Assembly (NCBI GenBank): GCA_028753945.1
Contig: JAPNXP010000015.1
Location: 2,170,001 to 2,234,000, forward strand
DNA from: Hexactinellida sp. DTS-2022
Lineage: Eukaryota; Porifera; Hexactinellida
Direction of reading: 5' to 3'
Length of the DNA stretch: 64,000 nucleotides
The notes beneath the pieces are model-generated. The model ran no database searches and was not told where the DNA came from. It was given only the letters and a program-made list of their open reading frames with translations. Made by a program: the position numbers and the translations under genes. This document shows, piece by piece, positions 25,001 through 38,176 of this stretch (the stretch's first letter is position 1; each line of letters starts with the position of its first letter).

Positions 25001-25810
25001 ATACGTATACTATCTAATTAAAACTCTATTTACATCATGTTATCAATTGAAATTAGAATAATTTCGGATCAAATGGAATATACATATACCTTGTGATTGT
25101 GAAATAAGTATATTTCCTGGTATTTGCAAAAACCACCATAATTCATTATCAACCAATAATTTAACATCAATTAAGATGTATTACTTGAATTCACCTTTCA
25201 CAATTACCCCCATATATAAGATAATTACAGAACACTGCTTTAAATCTATGGAGAATTTCAATTCGGTCCCTCAAGGCCTGCTGATAAGAATCAGTGGGTG
25301 CACTTGGGACACACCTCAGTACCTTTTCCCCGAAATTAACCCATAAATAAGATAATTACAGAATACTGCTATAAATTTATGGAGAATTTCAATTCGGTCC
25401 CTCAAGGGTTGCTGATAAGAATCAGTGGGTGCACTTGGGACACACCTCAGTACCTTTTCCCCGAAATTAACCCATAAATTACTAATTGCACCATGATCCC
25501 TGTTACATAAGCCATATGCAAATACGCACACTTATCATACAGACAAGCCATATGCCTAGCACACTTGCCAAAAAAGCAAGCCATATGAAATCTCGCACAC
25601 CTCATAGAGGCCATATGCGTTGCACACTTAGTAACAGTTACATGTATTAATTAGTAAAGTATTATTAAACCTGATTGTACTCATAATGACAAACAATTAT
25701 AGTACCAAGTCCAGGAAAATTTGGAATCTCATAAAGTTATGAAATAGCATAATCCATTATTTGTCAAGAAATTCTACATAAGAAAATAAACGCCAATAGC
25801 TAAAATACTA
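25001..25810. repeat. Tandem ~130-bp repeats and a GCCATATG cluster
   Basis: Two copies, about 25212-25341 and 25342-25480, share ataagataattacagaa, ggagaatttcaattcggtcc and gtgggtgcacttgggacaca. Then GCCATATG occurs four times (about 25512, 25548, 25581 and 25610), each followed within about 20 bases by gcacac. This lies immediately downstream of the Helentron stop codon and may be its terminal region. The rest is AT-rich and featureless. Confidence 0.65.
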
Positions 25811-28800
25811 TTAAATCATGTAGATTGCATCATAGTGGTTCGCACCACTTCCACAATGATTAATGGAATGAAATAGAACTATTAATGACTTTCCTTGATA
25901 GATAGGATCATTGGGTATACCTATCATATTTTCAGTATACACATCAGTTATAACCCATTTAGACGGGTCTGTATCAGGAGCATTAATATAACTTACATTA
26001 ATGCGGGCTAAAATGCCTAACATAATAAGTTCATTCAAACTTCCCCAAGAGTAATTACGCCGCATATTACTCCAGTGTTGCTGAATAGTAACTGCATTAT
26101 AGCCTTGGATGCCACATAAAGCAGCAACATAAGGACTTTGTTCAAATGTGTCTATTAGAGAACCACGGATATTATGATGCTCACTTTCATCACCGAAAAT
26201 AATGTGAGACAATGTTCTAAAGAAACAATTCCCATCACTTATTACAGGAACTATCCTGAAATTAAACCGATCTCTTATATTTGTACGCATAAAATCGTAA
26301 TAACTAGTAGCAGAGACTCTAGACCCAGTATAGTTAGTCGGTCTTAAAGGTATTCTCTGTAGATTAATGCATGCTGCTAATGACTGTCTCATCGCAAATG
26401 TGAATGAATTTGCATTGTCATATGTATTTACGGGAGGCAGCACAGGAGTAGGGATGTGTACATGACTAACAATTACATCCTGAATATCCTTGGTTGTATT
26501 ATCATTTGATATTTGATCAATATCAATAATATCATGTTGACTAGTAGCATGTGATATAATTGGTTGATTATCCACATTACTACAGTCACTAACACCAGTT
26601 CCAAGAGAAATCAACATTGGCTTATGATCACTAAAGTATGATTCATAAAAACCAGATGAACAGGTCAAGTTTTTAGTGAATACACAATCCAGCTGAGATC
26701 CATAGTTAGTGGATACTCCAGACAAAGATTGCATTATACCTTTATTTGCAAAATACTTTATCAAGGTATCTCTCTCAAGAGATCGGGCAAATAAATCTAT
26801 ATTGAAGTCCCCAGTAACAATCAAGGAATCAGAGTTATCAATTTTACATAGAACCTGATCAAGTTCCGAGTAAAATTCCTTCATTGGGGATTGTGGTGAT
26901 CGGTATATAGACATTACCACGATAGGGTTATCGATAATCATGGGATCATAGAACTGGATAATCAATATCTCGATCCTAGCGCCATTATGACAGCCTGAGT
27001 GTGCAACTAAAGACTTACACACCGCTGGATTTCGGGAGTATATGTGTGTACCAGAACCAGGAAGTCTAGCGCTACCATCAATTCTACCAATGAGAGTATG
27101 ACCAGGGAAATTAAAGTTATCAGTGGCTAAAGTCATTGTCTCCTGCAAGATTAACACTTGGGATTGTACTATGAATGGATCTACGGTCAAGTCCTCCCAG
27201 TGTTTGTTCAATGAACGAACATTGTGTACATATATATCTGGGCTAGTTAGTGGAATAGACCAGATAATAGAACAGTGTTCTCTTAACCGCTTAAGTTCTA
27301 AGTGGACAGGATCTTTTTCAGATAACTTATTAGTTAGTTTTAGAATACCAACTACAAACAGACCAGATGCCGATTTAGCCCTACTGAGCGCGGTGTATAA
27401 CGCATTACGTAGCAAACGTACTTCTATATGGACTACAACACAGTCGTAAGTATCGCCTTGACTCTTATGAATTGTAAGAGCTTCGGCTACTATGAAAGGA
27501 AACTGCTTCCTAACTATCTTATAGGAACTCACACTTTTCCCTCTCTGGAAACGTCGTGTTTCCAATCCAATAGGAGTCCAGTTCCTTGGAATTGCATTAT
27601 CTCTAACATAACGATGCTGAGACTTCGCTCGTTTATCCTTTCCAACTGTAGGATCGTCAAACTCGATCCAGAGGATACAGGGAACTCGTTCCAGAGAATC
27701 GCTCTTGGTACCATAAACTATTTTCTTCAAGAGGCCAGTAGCTCCATTAACCAGACCATCTTGTATGTCGTTATTCACCGTCATGAGGTATCTAGCGCCC
27801 AGCTTCAAGAAGAGCTCATAGGGTAGTCCCTGGGTGTCACACACCTTTAGGTGTTTAATAAGGTTACTCAGCTTGTCAGTTATACCTCCAGCAGTGTCTC
27901 CTACTAAAGAATCAATAGCTATAAATCTAAAACCTTCAGTGGTTAATGCATTGAGAACAATCTCGTTATGAGCATTAACACTGGCGTTTGTACTAAACAG
28001 ATGGATAGATTTTATGGGAAGATTCTCATAAGAATCTTTCGCAATAATTCTACTAGTAAATAGAGTTGTGTCATCATCAGTTAAACAACAGTTAGCAAAA
28101 TTGTTCAATGCTAATGCAAACTTCTGATCATCTTTTTGTCTCATTATTTCCGTCAGTTCTATATATGAGAATTTTTCCCAAAGGTACGGACCAACCAGCC
28201 CGTCGTAATTATTGGCACTGGATACTGAAATTTGAAATACATAGCTATCCATAACCGGGCGTAACTGATGGAAATCCCCAACACAGATGATGGAGACACC
28301 ACCAAAGTCCAGTGAATTGTCCATAATGGCTTTCAATCGCTTATTAACCTGAGACATAATTTTACTACCAACCATGGATATTTCATCTATTATGATAACT
28401 TTTAAACAGCTTAGCTTACTTCTTAATGTGTTACAAACATCAGAAGATAAGTTGGGCATTTCGCCGTTAAACTCCGTTACAGGTAAAGCAAATGCAGAAT
28501 GGAGTGTCATACCACGGATATTAAAAGCAGCTTTACCTGTAGGAGCTGTTAGCAGTACCTTAATAGCATCAGGTTTAGTACCAGGTAGTGAATTCATAAA
28601 TCTTACCAAACCTTCGTATAAGACTCGTACGACTGTACTCTTACCAACACCAGCACCTCCTCCTATATAGAGATACATGGGCAGCTGCTTCATAGTCTTA
28701 AAGCAGTGCAGAGTGTGGAGGAATACTGTACGCTGAACCTTGTTCAAGCTGCGACACATCTCAAGAAATACCTCCTCAGTATTCATGTTAGGAATAGTGA

Positions 28801-31800
28801 AGAATCCTCCTACAGATTTAGTTCCGGGGTCACTATTGGGATCTACAGTCCAGGGATTGTCGTTCCCTGGATTGTCTACCTGGAAGTCAGTATCCTCAAT
28901 AACCACTGCACCCTCATTATTCATTATTTCCTCAATGGCAATCCCATCAAAGTTGAGCTCATCAGGGTCCAAGTCCTCGAGGATATTAATAGCCTCGTCA
29001 ATTGAGGATTGGTCTCTACTTTCAAACAATTCCCTATTCTGAGTAATCAGATTAAGATTGTTAGCATACATAGACTTAAAGTCGATATTGTCAGTATCAC
29101 TAGTGTCAGTTCTCCATGGTACAAACAGCATTAACTGTTCTCTATAAAAGTTAACTTCGTCCTGTATAATACTATACCTTCTAAATCGAATAATTTTAGC
29201 TTTACGACGAAGTCTCATAAAACCTGTATCTTTGAGAGGAAATAATCTCGGATTATCGACCAGGGACGCTGCCTCGTCTTCCATATTTTCCTCATCAAAG
29301 TCGGGATTAGTTTTACATATTCGCTTATTAGATTGGAATTCATACCAAGCGGCAAACTCTGCTAGGCATGTTTCCTCTAACTCATCAGGTCGTTGCATGT
29401 AGTGCTCAATTAGACCTGACAGAAGTATATCTACAGAATCCTGTTCCATACCCATTAGAACGGGTTTAGACTTGAGTATCCTAACCCGTTTATTAGCAGG
29501 ATTGGTGTTAATATAGACATTAGCTCTACTGCACTTAGAGAGAGGGAGACTGAGGAGATGGTAAGAAACCTCCTGGGCTGATACCTCGCTACAGCTCTGA
29601 AATTTGTATGCAATTCCCCTCAGTCTCTCTTTGATAGTGGCATTGCCTGCTTTTAGATGCATTAAGGCATCTCTCAATAACTTAGACATCCCACGCTGGG
29701 ACTTTCCGATATACGAAATAACATAAACAGCACAAGCATATGGATCCAATATGTATTGGAGATCCATATTAGCTTTCCAGAGATGCAATATAGTCTTATT
29801 ATGAGCATTGATTCGTATCTCATTCAAATTTCGTTTCAGAAATATAGTAGGTCTATTCACACAAGATCTCAATGCAGTTATGTATTGCTCTTCGGTAACA
29901 TAGAGTTCATTAAAGAAATCCTGTATCGTTATACTACTTAAGTCAGTATCGCTCTTATCATAGGTGTCAATTAGAGCATATATTTTCTTAGCAGTCTCCT
30001 TAAGAGCTGCATTAGCAGCTATCTCCTCCTTGGTAGCCGTACTGGCAGCAAACTCCAATGGCTCTAGAATTTTAGTTGATACCATTGGAGGGTACGGAAT
30101 ACCAAACCTACAGCGGCGAAACGACTTTTTCTTATAACACGTATTTGTGTGCTTATGTCGCTGTAACTTAATATCATCCTTAGTTATTATACTAGTCTCA
30201 TCTGGCAATTTAACTGAGATAGTACGATCAATAAATTCTATTACTTCTGGTAACGAATTGTGGCCATACTTAGGTGCATCTTGTACCCAAAGTAACGAAT
30301 GCACATGTGGTGACCCTCTTTGCTGAAATTCTATTCTCAAATAGTAATCAGTCAATTTACCAAGGGGACTAACCTCTGATCGAAGCACCTTAAATAGCTC
30401 CTTGGAGCGGTGATCAAAGTACCTAGCACAAGTGACAGGATCTCTCCTTATCAGATCTGCTCTCTCGCTCCACTGGAATTCCAGAACCTCTTCAACAGAC
30501 AGCTTAACGTCATCGAGGATCTGTTTCAGTATCCTTAGTAGCTCTAGCCATTTAGTCTCAGCAGCAGACAGAGTTAGAAAGAACGTGGGACATCCCAGCT
30601 GTCTTATCATAGACATCAGTTCTCTCTGTTTCTGCTGCCAGAATGCAGGGGTAGACCGGACTTGCTTCAAGAACTTAAAAGCCTCATCGTCCTCAACCAT
30701 TCTCTCCAGATTATCGTCATTGAGAACATCAGACACAGTTATAGCCTGTCCGTCATTAGACTTTGTTTTTCTCATACAAATACTGATAGCACTGTTAAGA
30801 CTAGCCGTCTCCACCAGTTTGTACTTAAGAAACAGCAGAGGGATGTTAGTGCTACATCTCCTATCATATCTAGGGTATAAATTAAATAGGCTAATTAGCA
30901 GATTTGAAAATTATATTAATTATAACTTAGTTAATTGTAATTTAGATAACAAATATGTTTTTAACCATGGATTTAACATAATAATTTATACTTTAAGAAT
31001 ATCCATGGTTGAATAACAAATTAATTATGTATATAGTAGAGATTGAGATTATAAGTATTATTAGATAGTAACTAACCTCAAGATGTCAGACTTTGATTTC
31101 TTGAGGATCGACAGGTCCTCAGGTAAGTCTCTGCATTGACCAGCAAACACACAAGGGTATGCTAGTTCCTCTATAAACTTATCCGTGGTTAAGTACAGAG
31201 GCTTCCTCCCTTCTCCAGGAGCCAATTTCATTAAGAGGTTCTCATTAGACAGCAGCAGTGTGTCTAGAGAACCAGGGTTAATGGGGAGATCATCCTTGGT
31301 CTCATCCCAATCATCAATCTCCTTCAACAACTCCTCAAGGTTATCGAAGAGCTCCTCGATACCAGGAATAGTTTCAGAATCCTCTTGTTCTTCATCTACA
31401 ACTATATCACAAGGCTCGTCATTCGGGTTAACAATAAAATTAATATTACCAGAACCAGTACGTGTAACAGAGTTAACCCAATTCTCTGACACTACTACCT
31501 TCTCTAGCTTGAAGAGTTCAGTGGTAGAGAGATAGCGAGATGCTTCTAACACTACATTCGGTCTTATCGTTTCGTATAAATAGGGTTTCGCGAACGATAA
31601 CTTACGAAACAACTGTAACTGAATGGTTTGGGACTGTAGGAATGTCCTAGGTAACTGATTAACAGTCTTATCCATGTCAATGGGAACATTAACAACCATG
31701 CCATGCAGTCCGTGCTGTCTCTCCCTGCCCAGAGATCTGATGTTCATGAACTCGTGTCTGGGAGATACCAGTCTCTGTTCAATCACAGTCAGACCAGATA

Positions 31801-33237
31801 GCACAGGAGGGATCTCGGGAAAAGTTAAGCCACGGCACAACGCTATCTTAGGGACTCTGCCATCTTTGATGTTAATCAGACAGTTCTTACACACATACTC
31901 AATGTTAAGTGTTTCATAGAGAAAAACCTAATGGAGTATAACAGATAATAATAGGATAACGCGCATATTATATTTGAGTATGTCTTTGATTAACTAATTA
32001 TCTCTAAAATTAACTAATATTTTAGTAAAGAAATTATTTAAATATAAAAGTATAAGAATATAATTACCTGTTTGACGAAATCAGAGTTGGAAAGATTCGT
32101 TGAAACAAGTTTCTCTCTCTTAAGAATAACAACTGTTTTCCTGAAATGGAGACATCCACAACAAGAACAAACAAAGGTTGGACCTTGAGATATTTGGGAG
32201 AAATAACCTTTAATAACAGAGTTAATCTCCTCTCTATTAGTTCTATACTTCTCCAGAACATGTTTGTTGTGCTTTTCACGCACATTAGGATCCTTCAACC
32301 TCTCTGCTACAGCGTCACTATTCATTGCACGCTTTTCAGGATCCTTCAACCTCTCTGCTACAGCGCTATTATGCTCAGCACGCATATCAGGATCCTTCAA
32401 CCTCTCGGCCACAGCGTCACTATTCATAGCACGCTTTTCAAGATCCTTCAATCTCTCTGCTACAGCGTCATTATGCACAGCACGCTTTTCAGGATCCTTC
32501 AATCTCTCTGCTACAGCGCTATTATGCTCAGCACGCATATCAGGATCCTTCAATCTCTCTGCTACAGCGCTATTATGCTCAGCACGCATATCAGGATCCT
32601 TCAATCTCTCTGCTACAGCGATATTATGCTCAGCACGCTTCTCAGGATCTTTCAATCTCTTTGTAATGTCTCGTAATTGATTTTCTTTGTGCTTAGATAG
32701 AAAATCGTGATCATCACAATCCTCATTGAAACGCTCAAGACGAGCCTCATTCTCAGTTTTACAAAACTCTGAGTCATCAGTTCGTCTCTTCTTGATAGCA
32801 GCTCGATTTCTATCTTTTCTAGCTCTGTATCCTTTTCTCTTCCGAAACTTAGGGGTAGCGATACCCTTCTCAGGAGTCATTGGTACATCAGAATACTGGC
32901 TAGACAAATCGAGGTCGTTTAAAGGTACAATTTGAGACGATATCGGAGTCTGTTGTACCGTTTGAGAGGAGGGGAAAATAAACACATCTGGTTGGGAAGC
33001 TTCCTCTATCTCCATAGAACAAATTTCCTCCTCCGTTGTTGAACCAGGCCCAGGATTTATTTCAATCCCACCGATTATCAATAAAGCGCTGATGGTGTTA
33101 GCCTGTAGGCGGGTAGACATGCGCAACAATATGTCGAAACATAGACAAGACATTTTGACTATACACTGGGATAGTGGGGACTTAGCACGCCCACCCCAGC
33201 CACTTATTCTTGCTCTATAGAGCTCGATTGATATCAT
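25811..33237 (-). CDS. Helentron/Helitron2 replicase: Rep, Pif1-type helicase, EEP endonuclease, OTU protease
   Basis: Three exons, 33237-32068, 31927-31077 and 30869-25811, with GT-AG introns of 140 and 207 bp, make a stop-free 2,359-residue protein. The N-terminus has a hydrophobic stretch and a 2A-like GGIEINPGP (residues 56-64). It is followed by basic/acidic sequence with tandem 17-residue repeats and a Cys cluster (CSCCGC, later CKNC). The Rep domain has HUH as PHVHSLLW (about 30299-30322) and two Tyr four apart in YVISYIGK. The SF1 helicase has GGGAGVGKS (about 28640-28670), IIIDEISMV, GDFHQLRPV and the C-terminal HKSQG and TALSRAK motifs. An endonuclease/exonuclease/phosphatase domain follows (about 27260-26590: VTGDFNID, SDHKP). 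It ends in an OTU protease with DGNCFFR (about 26222-26242) and NHYDAIYMI at the C-terminus. It would nick and rolling-circle replicate its own element. The first intron joins DFVKQ to VFLYE and the second completes the Arg in SDILRYDRRC, matching family sequence. It appears intact. Confidence 0.93.
32265..32690 (-). repeat. 51-bp tandem repeats encoding a 17-residue motif
   Basis: About eight copies lie within exon 1 of the Helentron gene. They encode variants of AERLKDPDMRAEHNSAV. The period is a multiple of three, so copy-number change keeps frame. Nucleotide identity between neighbours is high, so amplification looks recent. Confidence 0.88.
33046..33072 (-). other. 2A-like ribosome-skipping motif in the Helentron N-terminus
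   Basis: GGIEINPGP lies directly after the hydrophobic run ALLII. Known 2A peptides end D(V/I)ExNPGP; here the usual Asp is Gly, so activity is uncertain. The NPGP end and the Ile-Glu are kept. Confidence 0.6.
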
Positions 33238-33626
33238 ATCTAATTAGTAATTTAAAGTATAAAGCGAAATATAAATAGATTTACAGTAAATACAGCAGTG
33301 AAAAAGAAAGTTTAACTATATTATCATATTATTTTGTATTAATTAAAATTAAAATTGATTTAGAAATTCCGGTAGTAATTAATTAAACTTAATACGAATA
33401 AGTTCTGCCAGGAACAGTAAATATTGAGAACGAATTGTGAGAAAGAAAAAGAAAGTGTATTAATAAATAGAATAGGAAAAACATTACCTTCAAAAATAGA
33501 AGTTTACGACAATGATTCAAAAGAATAAAGGTAAAAAAGAATAAGTAAAAAGTCAAATAATGAGAAAGATAGAAATTATTAAATTTATACTTTTTGAAGA
33601 AACCTGTAAGTATATAGATGTTCAAT
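33238..33626. other. AT-rich leader upstream of the Helentron gene
   Basis: No gene is supported. The open frame at 33389-33625 is low-complexity Phe/Leu-rich translation of AT-rich DNA. The foldback family resumes at about 33627 (aataaatataattatcgc), so one border of the Helentron block is near here. Confidence 0.5.
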
Positions 33627-34185
33627 AAATATAATTATCGCAAGTTGAAACAATAGATAAGATTTAACAATTTGAATCAATATAATTATTACAAGTTAAA
33701 ACAATTAAATAGAAGCCAGCTAGAATTCACAAGTTAAATCAATATAATTGTAGCAAGTTGAAACAATAGTGTAAGATTTAACAACTTAAATCAATATAAA
33801 TATTACAAGTTGAAACAATGGAATTAGATTTCACAGTTTTACTGAAATCGAAGTGTGAGTAAACAAAGAAATTTCAACCCCCATTTATGGCAGAAATAAA
33901 ACTCTTTATTAAAAGTTTTCTTCTCCCATCAGACGCAAAATTTTATGGTGAATCCAAATATGAAATAAGATTTGGGGGTTTAGTAAAACAATTTTTGAGT
34001 TATGGACCAGACAAAATTTGAAAGGTGTTAAAGATGTGTCAAAAATTTCTTAATCAAAAATCGTGACCCCAGGTGCAAATTAGACGGTCCCTCCGCAACT
34101 ACATGCCAAGTTTCAGCCCATCAACTATAAAGCTCTGGCCAGGGCACCGTCTACGGAGAAAAAATAATAATAAAAATAAAAATAA

Positions 34186-34240
34186 AGGCAGTGATTCCAA
34201 TACTGGGCCACTATACTATAGTATAGTCGGCACAGTAAAA
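34186..34240. repeat. Single palindrome-containing unit
   Basis: One copy of the ~60-bp unit with ACTATACTATAGTATAGT, adjacent to a foldback core. Confidence 0.8.
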
Positions 34241-37200
34241 ATAATAAAAATAATAAAAAAATCCAAAATTGCAGCTGTGCCGACGCATGTTCCTTTGGTG
34301 GCACTATATTTTGGTGGTGGTTTATTGATAGTGCCTCCAATGGAACATGCTGTCGGCACAGGCTGCAATTTTGGATTTTTTTTCGCCATTTCATCATCAC
34401 TATGAAGGTGTTAAACTATTTCAGAAAAGTGATTCAAAAGGCAACGACCCTTAGTGAGTTGGAAGTTTCGTTTTAGCTCACTTCATTTGAGAGATATTCA
34501 AGTTTCAGTAGAATATAATATGTGCTGAGTCAGCATTTTTTAGGTGCCGTTTGGGTATTCACCCAACTCCTACCAACCCATGCGAATTATTTAATTCACA
34601 AAATTGTAAAAATACATTTTTTTTACGATGTCATAATCACCTCAAGGTGTCAAGACCCACTTGTATAGGTGGTACGTGCCATAAGGACCAATTGATAAAT
34701 TGAAAGTTTGTTTATATCTGATATAATTTCTGAGATTAATGAAATTTAGCTAATTATTATGAATATTTAATTAATTTATTAATAATTTAACACCAATATT
34801 ATGTATATCAAAATAAATTAAGTTCAATTAAATGCAATTATTATTAATTTAAATTGAATTTCACTATAATATTTGAATTCCACGCACTCGATAACCCCAA
34901 TAATCTATTTGGAACCATATCTATACTGTAAACACAGAGCGAATTAATTAGAATTAAATATGTCAGTACATTAATTGTGCAAGAATAGTCTCGCCGAAAT
35001 AAATATAATCACTTAATCTGTCGTTGTTGTGGTATGTAAAATCTTAACGGTTCTATCATAAACCATCTTTAGTTTAATGCCATTCATTCATTACTTATTG
35101 ATAATAAATTAAATTATTAGTAATTTATTTTAGCAATGTTATCCACGGTGATTTGAGTTTAGTCAACAAATTCCTTATATCATTATATTTTATTTAATCC
35201 ATTGTAATAGTAATACTACAATTAAATAGAAGCCAGCTGGAATTTATAAGTTGAATCAATATATTTATCTCAAGTTGAAACAATAGAGTAAGATTTAACA
35301 AGTTAAATCAATATAATTATTACAAGTTGAAACAATAGAATTAGATTTAACACTTTTACTGAAATTGAAGTGTGAGTAAACAAAGAAATTTCAAACCCCA
35401 TTTATGGCAGAAATTAAACATAATTTTGAAAATATTCCTCTCCCATCAGACGCAGAATTTTATGGTGAATCCAAATGTGAAATAAAATTTGGGGATTTAG
35501 TAAAACATATTTTGAGTTATGGACCAGACAAATTTTGAAAGGTGTTAAAGATGTGTCAAAAATTTGTTAATCAAAAATCGTAACCCCAGGTGCAAATTAG
35601 ACGGTCCATACGCACCTACATGCCAAGTTTCAGCCCATCAACTATAAATCTCAGGCCAGGGCACCGTCTACGGAGAAAAAATAAAAAAAATCCAAAATTG
35701 CAGCTGTGCCGACGCATGTTCCTTTCGTGGCACTATATTTTGTTGATGGTTTATTGATAGTGCCTCCAAAGGAACATGCTGTCGGCGCAGGCTGCAATTT
35801 TGTATTTTTTTTCGCCAAGTCATCAACGCCCAAGGTGTGAAGAAGCATTTGTTATTTGGTCCGAGTCACAAGGAACAGTAGATAAATTTGAAGTTTGTTT
35901 CTATCATAAACCATCTAGAGTTTAATGCCATTCATTCATTATGTATTGATAATAAATTATATTATTAGTTAGTTATTTTAGCAATGTTATCCACGGTGAT
36001 TTGAGTTTAGTCAACAAATTCCTTATATTATTATATTTTATTTAATCCATTGTATAGTAATACTAGAATTAAATAGAAGCCAGCTGGAATTTATAAGTTG
36101 AATCAATTTAATTATCGCAAGTTGAAACACTAGTGAAAGCTTTAACAAGTTAAATCAATATAATTATTACAAGTTGAAACAATGGAATTAGATTTCACAG
36201 TTTTATTGAAATAGAAGTATTGAGTAAACAAAGGAATTTCAACCCCCATTTATGGCAGAAATTAAACCAATTTTAACAAATTTTCTTCTCCCATCAGACG
36301 CAGAATTTTATGGTGAATCCAAATGTGAAATAAAATTTGGGGGTTTAGTAAAACATTTTTCTAGCTATGGACCAGACAAATTTTGAAAGGTGTTAAAGAT
36401 GTGTCAAAAATTTGTTAATAAAAAATCGAAACCCCAGGTGCAAATTAGACGGTCCATACGCACCTACATGCCAAGTTTCAGCCCATCAACTATAAAGCTC
36501 AGGCCAGGGCACCGTCTACGGAGAAAAAATAAAAATAATAATAATAAAAAAAAATCCAAAATTGCAGCCTGTGCCGACGCATGTTCCTTTGGTGGCACTA
36601 TATTTTGGTGGTGGTTTATTGATAGTGCCTCCATAGGAACATGCTGTCGGCGCAGGCTGCAATTTTGGATTTTTTTTCCGCCATGTGATCATCACTATGA
36701 AGGTGTTAAATTATTTCAGTAAGGTGTTTCAGAAGGCAACGACCCTTAGAGTCGTGGAAGTTTCCATTTTGCTCACTTCGTTTCAAAGATATTCAAGTTT
36801 CAGTAGAATATAATAAGTGATGAGTCTGCATTTTTTATGTGAGTGTTGGGTCATCACCCAACACCAACTAACCCATTTTATATGTCGAATTAAAAAAATT
36901 GTAAAAATACATTTTTTTAACGATGTCATCATCACCTCAAGGTGTCAAGACCCACTTGTATAGGTGGTACCTGGCATAAGGACCAATTGATAAATTGAAA
37001 GTTTGTTTATATCTTGTATCATCTCTGAGATTAATGAAATTTAGCTAATTAGCATAAAAATTTAATTAATGTATTAATTATTTAACACCAATATTATATA
37101 CAGCAAAATAAATTAAGTTCAATTATTTGCAATTATTATTAATTTAAATTGAATTTCACTATCATGTTTGAATTCCACGCACTCGATAAACCCAATAATC

Positions 37201-37993
37201 CAATTGGAACCGTCTATAAGTTAAATACAAAAGGAATTAATTATAATTAATTTCGTCAGTACATTAATTGTGCAATAATATTCTCGCCGAAATAAATATA
37301 TTCACTTAATCTGTCGTTGTTGTGGAATGTAAAATCTTAACGGTTCTATCATAAACCATCTTGAGTTTAAAGCCATTCATTCATTATGTATTGATAATAA
37401 ATTATATTATTAGTTATAAATTTTAGCAATGTTATCCACGGTTAAGTTGAATTAAGTCAACAAATTCCTTATATAAATTAATTTAATTTAATCCATTGTA
37501 TAGTAATGCTACAATTAAATAGAAGCCAGCTGGAATTTATAAGTTGAATCAATATAATTATCGCAAGTTGAATCACTAGAGTAGGATTCAACAAGTTAAA
37601 TCAATATAATTATTACAAGTTGAAACAATGGAATTAGATTTAACACTTTTACTGAAATTGAAGTGTGAGTAAACAAAGAAATTTCAACCCCCATTTATGG
37701 CAGAAATTAAACCATTTATTGAAAATCTTCTTCAACCATCAGACGCAGAATTTTATGGTGAATCCAAATATGAAATAAAATTTGGGGGTTTAGTAAAAGA
37801 ATTTTTGAGTTATGGACCAGACAAAATTTGAAAGGTGTTAAAGATGTGTCAAAAATTTCTTAATCAGAAATCGTTACCCCAGGTGCAAATTAGACGGTCC
37901 CATCGCACCTACTTGCAAAGTTTAAGCCCATCAACTATAAAGCTGTGGCCAGGGCACCGTCTACGGAGAAAAAAAAAATAATAATAAAAATAA

Positions 37994-38176
37994 AGGCAGT
38001 GATTCTAATACTGGGCCACTATACTATAGTATAGTCGGCACAGTAAAAATAAAGGCAGTGATTCCAATACTGGGCCACTATACTATAGTATAGTCGGCAC
38101 AGTAATAAAAAAAATAATAAAGGCAGTGATTCTAATACTGGGCCACTATACTATAGTATAGTCGGCACAGTAAAAA
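37994..38176. repeat. Three tandem palindrome-containing ~60-bp units
   Basis: Three copies of gcagtgattc(c/t)aatactgg with ACTATACTATAGTATAGT and CGGCACAG, separated by short AT spacers. The array abuts the core at 38178. Confidence 0.88.

Noticed and set aside
29370..29395. Minus-strand CTGATGAG followed by GAAAC as a third hammerhead
   Set aside because: It is coding sequence of the Helentron; no stem II or stem I can form.
32146..32680. Plus-strand frames FNLSATALLCSAR and ILQSLCYSAIML
   Set aside because: Antisense shadow of the 51-bp repeats in the Helentron exon.
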